From Ornithinibacillus scapharcae TW25 (GTDB taxonomy: Bacteria > Bacillota > Bacilli > Bacillales > Amphibacillaceae): a stretch of DNA of 64,000 nucleotides. The notes under the pieces were generated by a model, which saw nothing but the letters and a program-made list of their open reading frames with translations, did not search any database and had not been told where the DNA came from. The position numbers and the translations under genes were made by a program. Of this stretch, positions 45,401-53,801 are shown piece by piece. Numbering within the stretch: the first letter of the stretch is position 1; the number at the start of each line of letters is the position of its first letter. Where the stretch lies: positions 28,684 through 92,683 of the forward strand of contig NZ_AEWH01000063.1 of NCBI RefSeq assembly GCF_000190475.1, read 5' to 3'.

Positions 45401-45487
45401 ATGAAAGACAAGAAGAAAAAGCACAAAAGTAAGAAAGAATTAAATGATATGAAGGGTAAAGTTAGATATCCTAAAAACAGACAATAG
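45401..45487 (+). CDS. very small Lys-rich protein (28 aa)
   Basis: ATG 45401 has the RBS GGGAGGGATTCCT and the frame stops at TAG 45487. The 28 residues are Lys-rich (MKDKKKKHKSKKELNDMKGK), with RYPKNRQ at the end. A strong terminator follows within ten bases. It resembles the very short basic proteins common in Bacillaceae; no family is known to me. Coding is supported by the RBS and terminator framing only. Confidence 0.5.
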   Translation: MKDKKKKHKSKKELNDMKGKVRYPKNRQ

Positions 45488-45493
45488 CGTACT

Positions 45494-45528
45494 AGGACCG
45501 TTCTCAATAAAGAGAAGCGGTCCTTTTG
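45494..45528 (+). terminator. terminator of 28-aa gene
   Basis: AGGACCG-TTCTC and GAGAA-CGGTCCT arms followed by TTTTG. Confidence 0.75.
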
Positions 45529-45595
45529 TTTATGATTCCATTCCAAGGGAATCTCTCGGACTTAAGACCCGCTTATTATGTAATTCAGTAAAACT

Positions 45596-45630
45596 CGCAT
45601 TCGCTCGTCTTATTGCGAATGCGTTCGTTT
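45596..45630 (+). terminator. hairpin, possible terminator
   Basis: CGCATTCGC (45596-45604) and GCGAATGCG (45615-45623), perfect 9-bp stem followed by TTCGTTTT. No gene ends right before it. Confidence 0.4.
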
Positions 45631-45777
45631 TACTTATGCAGGCGAGATAGATTTTTTATACTTTATCTACCAAAAACGACAAACAATAATAAGCCGAAAG
45701 TATATATTAGAAAAGACTCATATTATTATTTATGATACAATTAATTAAAATTAAATCCCCTTTAAAGGAGATGTGTC

Positions 45778-46380
45778 ATGATCCAGCAAGTCAGCGAATT
45801 TTTCGAAGATTTCGGTTTCATCGGGTTATTTATTCATTCTTTTATCGATGCGATTATTTTTCCAATTCCCGCTTTTTTTACACAGGTATCTCTCAGTATG
45901 TTAAACCCTCATTCTGCTATCTGGCTTGCGACAGTTGGTTATTTTGCATGTCTCTTAGGAACTCCAATAGGCTATCTCATTGGAAAAAAGTTTGGAGAAC
46001 CAGTCTTACATAAACTTCTGAAAGAAAAATGGATTGAAAAAGTCTCCGAATTATTTAAAAAAAATGGAGAAGCTGCGATTCTAATTGGTTCGTTTACACC
46101 AATTCCATTTAAAGTTTTCACAATATTATCGGGGTGTTTTCATTATTCGATATGGAAATTAATTGGATATGCTGCAATAGGTAGAGCAGTAAAATTTTAT
46201 GTTGTCGGTGTTGCATTCTACTTCTTTGGCAGAGCTTCTGAAGAATTTGTAACCAGCTATCTAACCTATATCATGGGTGGCATAGCCATTTTATTATTGG
46301 TACTTTTCTACTTCAAAAAGTCAATCGCAAAAAAGAAGAAACAACGTATCCAAAAGGAACAGGAAAACTTTGCTGGTTAG
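45778..46380 (+). CDS. DedA/VTT-domain membrane protein (YqaA-like)
   Basis: 200 residues, RBS AAAGGAGATGTGTC. Four or five helices, with the VTT features FSFIDAIIFPIPAFF-like opening (IHSFIDAIIFPIPAFF), LGTPIGYLIGKKFGEPVL, and SFTPIPFKVFTILSGCFHYS, which contains the re-entrant Arg/Pro region and GxxxGR motif (IGRAVKFYVVG). Bacterial homologues flip undecaprenyl-phosphate or phosphatidylethanolamine and keep envelope homeostasis; the exact lipid here is unknown. Lys-rich C-terminal tail (KKSIAKKKKQR). Monocistronic. Confidence 0.85.
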   Translation: MIQQVSEFFEDFGFIGLFIHSFIDAIIFPIPAFFTQVSLSMLNPHSAIWLATVGYFACLLGTPIGYLIGKKFGEPVLHKLLKEKWIEKVSELFKKNGEAAILIGSFTPIPFKVFTILSGCFHYSIWKLIGYAAIGRAVKFYVVGVAFYFFGRASEEFVTSYLTYIMGGIAILLLVLFYFKKSIAKKKKQRIQKEQENFAG

Positions 46381-46393
46381 AGGAAATAACAAT

Positions 46394-46430
46394 AGCCCGA
46401 ACTAACAAAAATGGATGATTAGTTCGGGTT
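46394..46430. terminator. bidirectional terminator
   Basis: AGCCCGAACTAA (46394-46405) and TTAGTTCGGGTT (46419-46430) form a 12-bp stem with one G-U-type pairing, between convergent genes. Confidence 0.8.
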
Positions 46431-46464
46431 ATTTGTTGCCTTTATACTATATCAATCGTGCCTC

Positions 46465-46677
46465 TCACACTTCTTCTATCGAATAGAATAATTGGTCAGC
46501 CTCTTTATCCCATTCTACAAACACTTCGACTGCTTTTCCTTCTCTATTTTCTACCATAAAACTTGGTTCACCGTGTTCCCCTGCATTACTTAGTTCCTCT
46601 TCAAATCGGTTAGTTATATCTTCCTTTAATATTTCCTTCAGTTCTTTGATGACCTCTTCATGGGACAAATTCAACAT
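46465..46677 (-). CDS. small acidic protein (70 aa), unknown
   Basis: ATG with RBS AGGAGAACCATT. Helical first half (HEEVIKELKEILKEDITNRFEEEL) and a beta-like second half (VFVEWDKEADQLFYSIEEV). No family recognised. It lies in a run of small minus-strand genes after the ZorAB-like pair and may be the end of that transcript; no terminator is visible between them. Confidence 0.6.
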   Translation of the reverse strand: MLNLSHEEVIKELKEILKEDITNRFEEELSNAGEHGEPSFMVENREGKAVEVFVEWDKEADQLFYSIEEV

Positions 46678-46701
46678 AATGGTTCTCCTATTTACAGTCT
46701 G

Positions 46702-46827
46702 TTATTTTTCTTCGTTTTTACCTGCTTCATCAGCTAATTGATCGAGCGACTTTACCTTTCCATGTGGTTTTTGTGCGTTTTTTCTAGCACGCCATTGCCT
46801 CTCTTTTTCTCGATTTGACCGTGTCAT
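46702..46827 (-). CDS. small basic protein, DUF6254-like (41 aa)
   Basis: ATG 46827 has GGAG nine bases upstream, and the frame stops at 46702. The product MTRSNREKERQWRARKNAQK then PHGKVKSLDQLADEAGKNEE resembles the very short DUF6254 family of Bacillaceae (R-x-R-QW..RK..Q-PHGKVKS). Function unknown. The family match is from memory. Confidence 0.6.
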   Translation of the reverse strand: MTRSNREKERQWRARKNAQKPHGKVKSLDQLADEAGKNEEK

Positions 46828-46848
46828 ATACTTTAACTCCTTTAAATA

Positions 46849-47016
46849 TTAAGATTTAGTATTTTTATTCGCTCTAGCTTTCTTTGCCTTTTCCTTATGA
46901 GCTTGATTTGCTTTTGCACTCCCAAACTCTTTCGAGAATTCTGTATCCTGTTTACTAGAATCAAATCCTTGTTTATTCTTCTGATCAGGTCGATTTTTCT
47001 TTGTTTTCTTTGCCAT
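46849..47016 (-). CDS. small Lys-rich protein, SASP-like composition (55 aa)
   Basis: ATG 47016 with AAAGGAGGGAACAAA is the real start; the ATG 20 codons earlier has no RBS. The product is very Lys/Asn/Gln rich (MAKKTKKNRPDQKNKQGFD, later DTEFSKEFGSAKANQAHKE). The TEFSKEFGSA block recalls gamma-type small acid-soluble spore proteins (TEFASET), but the length and charge differ, so this is only a hint. It could be a spore-core protein. It follows the ZorB-like gene by about 80 bases on the same strand. Confidence 0.5.
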   Translation of the reverse strand: MAKKTKKNRPDQKNKQGFDSSKQDTEFSKEFGSAKANQAHKEKAKKARANKNTKS

Positions 47017-47094
47017 TTTGTTCCCTCCTTTACTGTTAGTATGGAGAGGGAATATTGAAATATGCTTGTTTCTCACACAAAAAAACAGTCTCTT

Positions 47095-47781
47095 TTAGTT
47101 CCCTAATAACTCGCTAGTACGATTGAGTATTTCCTCATCCTTTAAACGAAACTTAAATTCAACCCTTCTAGATTCTTCCGCACTATATTCCCCAGATTCA
47201 TCTGTTCGAAAGTCTGTATATGATTTACTATTTACGGTTAGTTTTTCTTGTAAGTGTTCTTGAATATTTTTATATGGAAAGTCATTACTAAGAATATAAG
47301 AAGCAACACTTAATGCCCTGTCTTGAGCAAGTTCCAAGTTATAAAGATACCCACCACTTCTATCGGTATGACCTTCTATAATAATTTCCGCAATGTATTC
47401 CTCATAGCCACTACCGAGTAATACATCTAAATACTTTGGTACAAATTCATCTAGGAATTGATAAGATTCAGGTTTTAGCTGGGCTTGGTCAAATTCAAAT
47501 AAAATGTCGGTATCAAATAGAATCGCACCTGTCTTTTCATCTACCATCATACCGGTCCCGCTAAACTCTTCCTTTAATGCATTGACTAGATTTACTCGAA
47601 CACCCAATATTTGATCCACTGTTCGTTTCATCTCATCAATTTGAAAAGATTTAATAACCATCATGACAATAAATATCAAGATAAAACATAAGAGTATGGT
47701 TGTTAACAAATCCGTAAAAGATGGCCAAAAGTGTGCCTCTTCATGGTCTCGTTTAAACAGGCGTTTATATTTAGTATCCAT
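47095..47781 (-). CDS. ZorB/MotB-like peptidoglycan-binding motor subunit
   Basis: 228 residues. Cytoplasmic tail, one membrane helix (about 25-45) with the proton-carrying Asp24 in FWPSFTDLLTTILLCFIL, then an OmpA/MotB domain about 86-200: LFEFDQAQLKPES, the peptidoglycan motif EGHTDRSGG (His138, Asp140) and NLELAQDRALSV (Arg155). It is the wall-anchored partner of the MotA/ZorA-like product encoded upstream, and the two genes overlap by 11 bases. Similar subunits occur in Zorya anti-phage systems and in other 5:2 ion-driven motors. No effector gene is adjacent, so its job is open. Confidence 0.82.
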   Translation of the reverse strand: MDTKYKRLFKRDHEEAHFWPSFTDLLTTILLCFILIFIVMMVIKSFQIDEMKRTVDQILGVRVNLVNALKEEFSGTGMMVDEKTGAILFDTDILFEFDQAQLKPESYQFLDEFVPKYLDVLLGSGYEEYIAEIIIEGHTDRSGGYLYNLELAQDRALSVASYILSNDFPYKNIQEHLQEKLTVNSKSYTDFRTDESGEYSAEESRRVEFKFRLKDEEILNRTSELLGN

Positions 47782-49594
47782 TACGATTCATCCCTATTCC
47801 CGGCTGTCCATTAGGGCCTTGCTGACTAACGACACTCATTTGCCTGATTAATGCCTGCATCTCTCTTCCTAATTCCTCCAACATTCGTTGCATATATTGA
47901 GCATTGCTTTGTTGAAGTTGTTCGGAACTTCTTCTTATTTCCATAAATTCACGTTTCATATTTTCATTAACCTGGTCCATCGAATTAGAAATCGTACGCA
48001 CTACCTGATCTAACCGATTAGAAAATGCTCCCTCAAAATTAGAAACATAATTCGTAAGCGTATCCTTCAGTATAGATACTCCAGTTTCCATCTGATTTTC
48101 ACGGGACAGGAAGGACTGATTCATTTGTGATATTTTCTTATCTATTTCTTGCATCAACTGACTATTTTTCATTCCGACCTGCTCAAACGTTTTGGTTACT
48201 TCACGCAGGTTCCGTTCAAAAGCCATCGAATCTGTCGTATGTTCCTTTAAATGGTTTTGGAAAGTACGATTAAAATGCTTTAGTTCCTCAAATCTATCTG
48301 ACAATAGATGCTTATATTCATTTTGTGTCTGGTTGATAATGCTTAATGCCTCCGGTAAATCGGAAATAGACTCTCCCATCCTGTCAAAGTCTCGTGATAA
48401 TTCTGCTAAATACGTTGTAATCCCGCCCATCTTTGTAGACAAATCTGTACCGAATATCTGTTTCAATTCATGATTATGACTTTCCAATTTCTTTACAATC
48501 TCACTGCTCTGATGCATTATTTTGCTATAAGTATCCTGTAAGCTCTGTTGCCTTTCTAAAAGTGAAGAAGTAAACTTCTTCAAATCCGAAACTACAGAAC
48601 CTACCCTTTCAACTGTACCTTTCTGGATATCCGAAACTTCAGAAATCCCTTTATGGACTGCTTCAACGGTACTAACGATACGTTCATTTTTTTCTTCTAT
48701 TTGATTAAAATAATGAAATAGGGAATCAAAATTATTATTTAATCTATCTGTACCTTGTAAAAATCCGTCTGATACATTTTTCATCTGATCAAATATTTGC
48801 TTATAATCTTTTAAGTTCTGTGCAAGTCCTATATTAAAGTCAGCAAGATCCTTCGCAGATTGTTGTAGGCCCACTTTATATTCTTGAAATCCAGTAAAAG
48901 CCTGTTCCAAATTACTAAAAGATTGCTGGTTTGATTCATGGAAATTGATAATCGACTGATTAATATTTTCAGATACGTTGATGAGTCGACTAATATTACT
49001 TTCCTCGTCACCCATTAGATTGGATTCGACCTTTAACATAATATCCGTTAAAGTGTGTTCCGTATTCAAGACCTTAAGTATAATTGTCATAATAAGTGAA
49101 AATCCCATTCCAGCGATACTTGTATAGAACGCAACATCAATTCCAGTAAGGACTGCAGCAATGTTTTCAACTAATTGTTCGCCAGTTGATTCGATATTCC
49201 CTAATGAAATGGTAAGTCCAATAAACGTCCCTAGAACTCCGACTAAAATAAATACAGATACTGTCATTTGAATGATTCGAATCAGATTAATGACTGGTAT
49301 TCTCAAAACTCGCCAGTTTGAAAAACGTTCCTGGACAAAGGTTTCCACTGATACGGATTCTTTTTTACTTTCATATTGTTTCTGAATAGATTGTAATGGT
49401 TCAATATCCAAGCGATTTGTCTCACTTATATAATTACTCAGCTTCTTCAACCTACTGAATAACACTAGATGCGCTGTTAGAGCAACGAAAAAGCCGATCA
49501 TTAAGACCATAAAAATTAGTTCGATTAATGGGCTTGATAAGATTGATTCAGCTTTCTCTGTACTCATAAACAATTCCAACATAACCTGTACCAC
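47771..49594 (-). CDS. ZorA/MotA/TolQ-family proton channel with long coiled-coil tail
   Basis: 607 residues starting at GTG 49594 with GGGGAGAGG. TM1 about 23-47, TM2 about 108-132 with the ExbB/TolQ/ZorA signature GVLGTFIGLTISL, TM3 about 153-175 (GIDVAFYTSIAGMGFSLIMT). Residues 180-590 form a 400-residue cytoplasmic coiled coil (many Gln/Asn/Ser heptads, e.g. QQSFSNLEQAFTGFQEYK) ending in a Gln/Gly-rich tail. The architecture equals ZorA: stator ring plus long intracellular tail. It is translationally coupled to the MotB-like subunit. In Zorya the tail recruits nuclease or helicase partners; none is encoded here. Confidence 0.82.
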   Translation of the reverse strand: MVQVMLELFMSTEKAESILSSPLIELIFMVLMIGFFVALTAHLVLFSRLKKLSNYISETNRLDIEPLQSIQKQYESKKESVSVETFVQERFSNWRVLRIPVINLIRIIQMTVSVFILVGVLGTFIGLTISLGNIESTGEQLVENIAAVLTGIDVAFYTSIAGMGFSLIMTIILKVLNTEHTLTDIMLKVESNLMGDEESNISRLINVSENINQSIINFHESNQQSFSNLEQAFTGFQEYKVGLQQSAKDLADFNIGLAQNLKDYKQIFDQMKNVSDGFLQGTDRLNNNFDSLFHYFNQIEEKNERIVSTVEAVHKGISEVSDIQKGTVERVGSVVSDLKKFTSSLLERQQSLQDTYSKIMHQSSEIVKKLESHNHELKQIFGTDLSTKMGGITTYLAELSRDFDRMGESISDLPEALSIINQTQNEYKHLLSDRFEELKHFNRTFQNHLKEHTTDSMAFERNLREVTKTFEQVGMKNSQLMQEIDKKISQMNQSFLSRENQMETGVSILKDTLTNYVSNFEGAFSNRLDQVVRTISNSMDQVNENMKREFMEIRRSSEQLQQSNAQYMQRMLEELGREMQALIRQMSVVSQQGPNGQPGIGMNRNGY

Positions 49595-49699
49595 AATAAC
49601 CTCTCCCCACTGTCCTTTCGGTAATTAGTACATGTTATTCGAAAAACTGGTAAAACATGCCCTTCGATAATTACGACCCGTAGAGGTATTTTGTTGAAT

Positions 49700-49729
49700 A
49701 GAAAAAAGACCAACTAACTTTGTCGGTCT
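49700..49729 (-). terminator. terminator of 49752 gene
   Basis: AAGACCAA / TCGGTCTT arms with minus-strand T6 tail. Short stem. Confidence 0.5.
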
Positions 49730-49751
49730 TCTGATCTATTCTTATTTCTAT

Positions 49752-50072
49752 TTACTCATCATTATCGTCACTACTAAGTATCTTCATTCCTCCAATGATT
49801 AATATGGCGAAAAATACAACAGGAATTAGCTTTAATATCCCCACATCCAACAGTAAACTGATGAAAACAATCGGCAGACCAACCATAGTAGTCATGGATA
49901 TAAATCTAGTATAGGCTATTGCCTGGTGTGATGGCTCAGGGTCTTCTTTATACATCCACCTTTTCCCTAGCAATAAGCTTTCATCCGGTTCCAAATATGT
50001 CCAAATTAAAATCCCATAAAGAGGTATCATAAAAATAACCATCACAATGATTTGTGCTATGTTATTATCCAT
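49752..50072 (-). CDS. three-helix membrane protein (106 aa), unknown
   Basis: ATG 50072 follows GGGGAGGGATATAC; the ATG 8 codons earlier lacks an RBS. Helices at about 7-25, 57-75 and 80-95, with the segment LLGKRWMYKEDPEPS between. No family recognised. Monocistronic by position, downstream of the AlaX-like gene. Confidence 0.65.
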   Translation of the reverse strand: MDNNIAQIIVMVIFMIPLYGILIWTYLEPDESLLLGKRWMYKEDPEPSHQAIAYTRFISMTTMVGLPIVFISLLLDVGILKLIPVVFFAILIIGGMKILSSDDNDE

Positions 50073-50137
50073 GTATATCCCTCCCCATCCATACATACGG
50101 TTTATCTATCTAAAAATATTCACCATAAAGTACTCTA

Positions 50138-51367
50138 TTAACTATTTTCGATATCATTCATAAGGCTTTCGACTACTACTTCATGTATATGATTCATGAA
50201 ATCTACTGAAGGCATCAATTTCTCTCCCCCACCTTGAGCGATTAAATCATTGCCTCCACCCTTTCCATTCACTATTGGTAAGGCTTGCTTTAACAGTTGA
50301 TTCATACTTATTGGTAGTTCATTCCCTCTTGCACAAACAACTTGTAATTTATCAGCCGTCTCATTGATAAAAAGAACGATTGTTCCAACAGATTGTGCTA
50401 TTATATTTTTCGCTAATTGTTGAAGCTCTGTCATTGAACGATTATGATATGTATTTTTTAGGATGGAATAACCTCTAATTTCCTCTAAATTCTCCATTAA
50501 TTCATTTATTTCATATTCTAAAAGCTTCGTTCTCAACTCTGTATTCGCTCTTTCCATTTCATTCATTTCCTCTAACAATCTGTTTACTGCTGGTACTAAT
50601 TCTTCTTGGGGTGCACTTAGCTTACTTGTTAAGCTTCGAATTATTTGATGCTTTACATGAAGTTGTTTACGTACTCTTCTTCCACAAACAAAATATAATC
50701 GAATATGCTTTTTTTGTTTTTCCCAGTGCAAGACTTGAATGGATCCTACCTGACCGGTAGAAGACGGATGTGTACCACCACAGCCGTTATAATCGAAATC
50801 CGGTATAATAACAAGACGAATATTATCTGTCACGGAAAGCTCTTTTCTTAGCTTGTAATGGCCAATTTCTTCAGAAGTTACCCATCTCGTCTCAATTGGA
50901 TGATTCTCTATAATCATAAGATTAGCTATCTTTTCCACTTCAATCGCATCATCGTTTGTTAAAAATTCTGTAGCTAGATCAATCGAACATAATTCTTCCC
51001 CTAAATGAAAACTCAATGTCTTATATCCCAACTCTTCCTCAAATGCCGCAGTTAATATATGTTGCCCGGCATGCTGCTGCATATGGTCCATTCGTCTCTC
51101 CCAGTTTATTTCCCCTACACATTCACTTCCACTCGGGATTGGTTCTCTCAAGAAATGACGTAATTCGCCATCAATCTCTTCCACATTGTAAACTTCTATA
51201 TCATTTAGAGTACCGGTATCATGAGGTTGTCCCCCTCCAGTCGGGTAAAATGCTGTCTGGTCTAATACGACATAAAATTGCTTGCTACCATCATAATCTG
51301 CCTTCATCACATTCGCTGTAAATCTCCCTAAATATTGATCCTGATAAAATAATTTTTCCGTCACCAT
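50138..51367 (-). CDS. alanyl-tRNA editing protein, AlaX-type with DHHA1 domain
   Basis: 409 residues. N-terminal beta domain (FYPTGGGQPHDTG), then the editing zinc site HMQQHAGQH (His95, His99) paired with CGGTH (about 195-199), central coiled coil, and a C-terminal DHHA1 domain (VGTIVLFINETADKLQVVCARG; GKGGGNDLIAQGGG). It hydrolyses mischarged seryl- or glycyl-tRNA-Ala in trans. The architecture resembles AlaRS without its aminoacylation core, and this long AlaX type is common in bacilli. Monocistronic. Confidence 0.87.
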   Translation of the reverse strand: MVTEKLFYQDQYLGRFTANVMKADYDGSKQFYVVLDQTAFYPTGGGQPHDTGTLNDIEVYNVEEIDGELRHFLREPIPSGSECVGEINWERRMDHMQQHAGQHILTAAFEEELGYKTLSFHLGEELCSIDLATEFLTNDDAIEVEKIANLMIIENHPIETRWVTSEEIGHYKLRKELSVTDNIRLVIIPDFDYNGCGGTHPSSTGQVGSIQVLHWEKQKKHIRLYFVCGRRVRKQLHVKHQIIRSLTSKLSAPQEELVPAVNRLLEEMNEMERANTELRTKLLEYEINELMENLEEIRGYSILKNTYHNRSMTELQQLAKNIIAQSVGTIVLFINETADKLQVVCARGNELPISMNQLLKQALPIVNGKGGGNDLIAQGGGEKLMPSVDFMNHIHEVVVESLMNDIENS

Positions 51368-51544
51368 CTACACCACACCTAACATCATTTTCTTTACTAT
51401 CACTATACCTTTCTAACTCGCAGATGGAAAGTATCGATAGTTACATTCCAGTTATGATTCAATTTTTTTACACATATATTGCTAAATGGACTAGTAAAAT
51501 TTAGTAATTAACTTTTTTCATTCTTAGAGGTGGTGAAGAACAAC

Positions 51545-51772
51545 ATGGTGGAAAAGATATACTTAGAAATTACAGGTTTACATTGTCCGAACTGTCCTGG
51601 AAAAATAGAAAGGGCAATATCTAAATTTAACGGTGTTAAGGATATTAGTGTGGATTCTAGTGGTAATGGTTTTGTTTCTTTTTCGAGTCAACTTATTACA
51701 TTCACAGAAATTCAAGAAAAAATACAAAAAATGGGGTTTGAAACGAAGATAAAACAGAATAGTATAAATTAA
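51545..51772 (+). CDS. HMA-domain metal-binding protein
   Basis: ATG 51545 lies 10 bases after AGAGGTGG; an in-frame GTG at 51530 touches that RBS. The 75-residue product is a single heavy-metal-associated domain, with metal ligands Cys14 and Cys17 in GLHCPNCPGK and the ferredoxin-like betaalphabeta pattern. It is shorter than CopZ and lacks a copper ATPase neighbour. It probably buffers Cu(I) or Zn(II) as a chaperone. A 16-bp perfect hairpin terminator follows. Confidence 0.85.
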   Translation: MVEKIYLEITGLHCPNCPGKIERAISKFNGVKDISVDSSGNGFVSFSSQLITFTEIQEKIQKMGFETKIKQNSIN

Positions 51773-51782
51773 AAATCCTTAG

Positions 51783-51826
51783 TTGAAAAGAAGAAACGAT
51801 AGTAACGTTTCTTCTTTTCAATTTTA
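51783..51826. terminator. bidirectional terminator
   Basis: TTGAAAAGAAGAAACG (51783-51798) and CGTTTCTTCTTTTCAA (51806-51821), perfect 16-bp stem followed by TTTT. Confidence 0.9.
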
Positions 51827-51830
51827 CCCA

Positions 51831-51995
51831 TCAAAGAATTGGCATATATGGCTCATATCTTGGATTAGTATAATATGGTGGCCTTGGACCAATTTTGGGA
51901 AGTATAAAATTTCGGTCTAAATAGGAGACCGTAACACGTTTATCCGAATGATTCTTTAATAGTCGTTTAACCTCTGGATTGTAATAATAATCCAT
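51831..51995 (-). CDS. small Tyr/Pro-rich protein (54 aa)
   Basis: ATG 51995 follows GGAGGTTAGCAC. The product MDYYYNPEVKRLLKNHSDKR continues with VTVSYLDRNF and a Pro/Tyr-rich tail (KIGPRPPYYTNPRYEPYMPIL). The tail composition recalls spore-coat or exosporium miniproteins, but no family is recognised. Short length and good RBS are the only coding evidence. Confidence 0.5.
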   Translation of the reverse strand: MDYYYNPEVKRLLKNHSDKRVTVSYLDRNFILPKIGPRPPYYTNPRYEPYMPIL

Positions 51996-52136
51996 GTGCT
52001 AACCTCCATTCTCTTCTCCACTATAGTGTATTCTGTCTTTCAAACATTGTGGCTGTACATATAACGTTAATCAGACACCATAAACGCCCATTCCGAATAA
52101 TGTAACTAAGAACTAGCTATAAGGAGGACTACTATT

Positions 52137-53054
52137 ATGTCAAACGAAAATGTGAACAATCAGGACTATCCACTCCTTCCTAATTACGGGAAGATTACAC
52201 AATACCAAGAAGTTCCCATCACAGTCCCAGAGCAACAGCAATATCGCCAGCCGGGTGTGGAGGGTTTAATGGTTCCCCAACCAATTATCGAGAACCCAAA
52301 TTATATAGGAAGTAAAAAATTAACAGGTAAAGTTGCCCTAATTACCGGTGGTGATAGCGGGATTGGAGCAGCAGCTGCTATTGCTTTTGCAAAGGAAGGC
52401 GCAAATGTAGCAATTGCATACTTGGATGAACATGAAGACGCAAACCGAACAAAGAGAAGAATTGAAGAAATAGGTCAGAGATGTATATTGTTACCAGGAG
52501 ATTTGAGGGACAAAAAGCATTGTGCTGATATCGTAAAGCGAACTATTGAAGCTTTTGGTGAACTTCATATTTTATGTAACCATGTAGGGATACAATTTCA
52601 ACAAACAAGTATTCTTGATATTACAGATGAACAATTTGACGATACCTTCAAAGTGAATATTTACTCACATTTTTACACAACACGTGAAGCGATAAAGCAT
52701 TTAAAAGCAGGAGCATCAATCATTAACACCGCTTCTGTTGTTGCCTATCAGGGAAATGATCAATTAATTGATTATACTGCTACAAAGGCAGCCAATGTAG
52801 GATTCACACGTGCACTTGCAAGAAACCTAGCGGATAAAGGAATTCGAGTGAATGCAATTGCCCCGGGGAGAATTTGGACGCCATTAATTCCAGCAAGTTT
52901 TTCTGCTGATCAAGTCACACAAGTTGATAATCTGATGGACAGACAAGGCCAACCGTTTGAACTTGCACCAAGCTTTGTTTATTTAGCATCTAATGATTCC
53001 AGATTTGTCACAGGGCAAGTCTTGCATGTTAACGGTGGTGAAGTATTTGGATAG
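52137..53054 (+). CDS. short-chain dehydrogenase (YhdF/YhxC-like)
   Basis: 305 residues, RBS AAGGAGGACTACTATT. A 60-residue N-terminal extension ([19 protein letters not shown]) precedes the Rossmann fold, with cofactor loop [15 protein letters not shown], Asn-containing CNHVGIQFQ and catalytic Tyr/Lys in [11 protein letters not shown]. This long SDR group (glucose dehydrogenase/ribitol-like, general stress-linked in B. subtilis) reduces or oxidises sugars or polyols. The extension matches YhdF/YhxD type proteins. Monocistronic; a weak ACCGGT-dyad hairpin follows the stop. Confidence 0.87.
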   Translation: MSNENVNNQDYPLLPNYGKITQYQEVPITVPEQQQYRQPGVEGLMVPQPIIENPNYIGSKKLTGKVALITGGDSGIGAAAAIAFAKEGANVAIAYLDEHEDANRTKRRIEEIGQRCILLPGDLRDKKHCADIVKRTIEAFGELHILCNHVGIQFQQTSILDITDEQFDDTFKVNIYSHFYTTREAIKHLKAGASIINTASVVAYQGNDQLIDYTATKAANVGFTRALARNLADKGIRVNAIAPGRIWTPLIPASFSADQVTQVDNLMDRQGQPFELAPSFVYLASNDSRFVTGQVLHVNGGEVFG

Positions 53055-53078
53055 ACCGGTTATCATCACCGGTTTATC

Positions 53079-53608
53079 CTACTGAACTTCAGGTAAATTT
53101 GCTTCTTTCCACCTCTTACTAACCATTTCAATCAGTTCTTCAACCGAACAATCTAATATTTTTATCGGAATATTAACCTGCGTAGCTAATAATCCTTTAT
53201 TCATGCGGTTCATCATACTTTTTAAAGAATTTGAGCGATTAATAATCAAATCAGGGTCGAGCGTATAAATACCTAAAAAGGTTTGATTGCTAAATTGGAC
53301 AAGGTCAATATCAGCTATTTCTTCCCATTTAATAAGTCCCGCTGCTAAATAGGTAGATTGGTCAATTATTCCTTCAGTCGTAATGATTAGTGCAGGTTTA
53401 CGTTTAATCATGCTTCTCACCCAATAAATGGTACACAGAGCAAAAACAACAAAATCAAGTGCACCAATTATGATAAATTTTGCTGCATCACTCCCATTCT
53501 CCGTAACCCCCACAACAAGTAGCAGTACCCCAAGCAAAGTAAAAATCAGACTTACTATTCCATAAAAAATCAACTTTCCTTTTTCGTATAAACAATATAA
53601 TTATTCAT
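53079..53608 (-). pseudogene. STM3941-like membrane protein, N-terminal frameshift
   Basis: ATG 53608 has AAGGGTGTGAATTC and reads MNNYIVYTKK before stopping. One extra A in the A5 run at about 53580 joins it to the long frame KLIFYGIVSLIFTLLGV. The restored 176-residue product has two N-terminal helices and a PH-like soluble domain (TTEGIIDQSTYLAAGLIKWEEIADIDLVQF) as in the STM3941 family. Function unknown. As deposited, translation could only start at TTG 53573. Probably a homopolymer error. Confidence 0.65.
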
Positions 53609-53801
53609 GAATTCACACCCTTTCCAGATTAGTATATCCTTTGAACTAATCCAAACAAGGGTAATAAGTCCCTGGCCAGATTCGGGACTTTAGTCCATTT
53701 TTTAATTAGTAACTTTATCTGCATGGAAGGAAAAGATTCTATTTGTAAATTAGACAACTATCTTATATGATAAGAATGAAATTTATATTAGGAGGCAACG
53801 T

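Noticed and set aside
47095-49594. Complete Zorya defence system
   Set aside because: No ZorC, ZorD or ZorE gene is found on either side, so only the motor part can be claimed.
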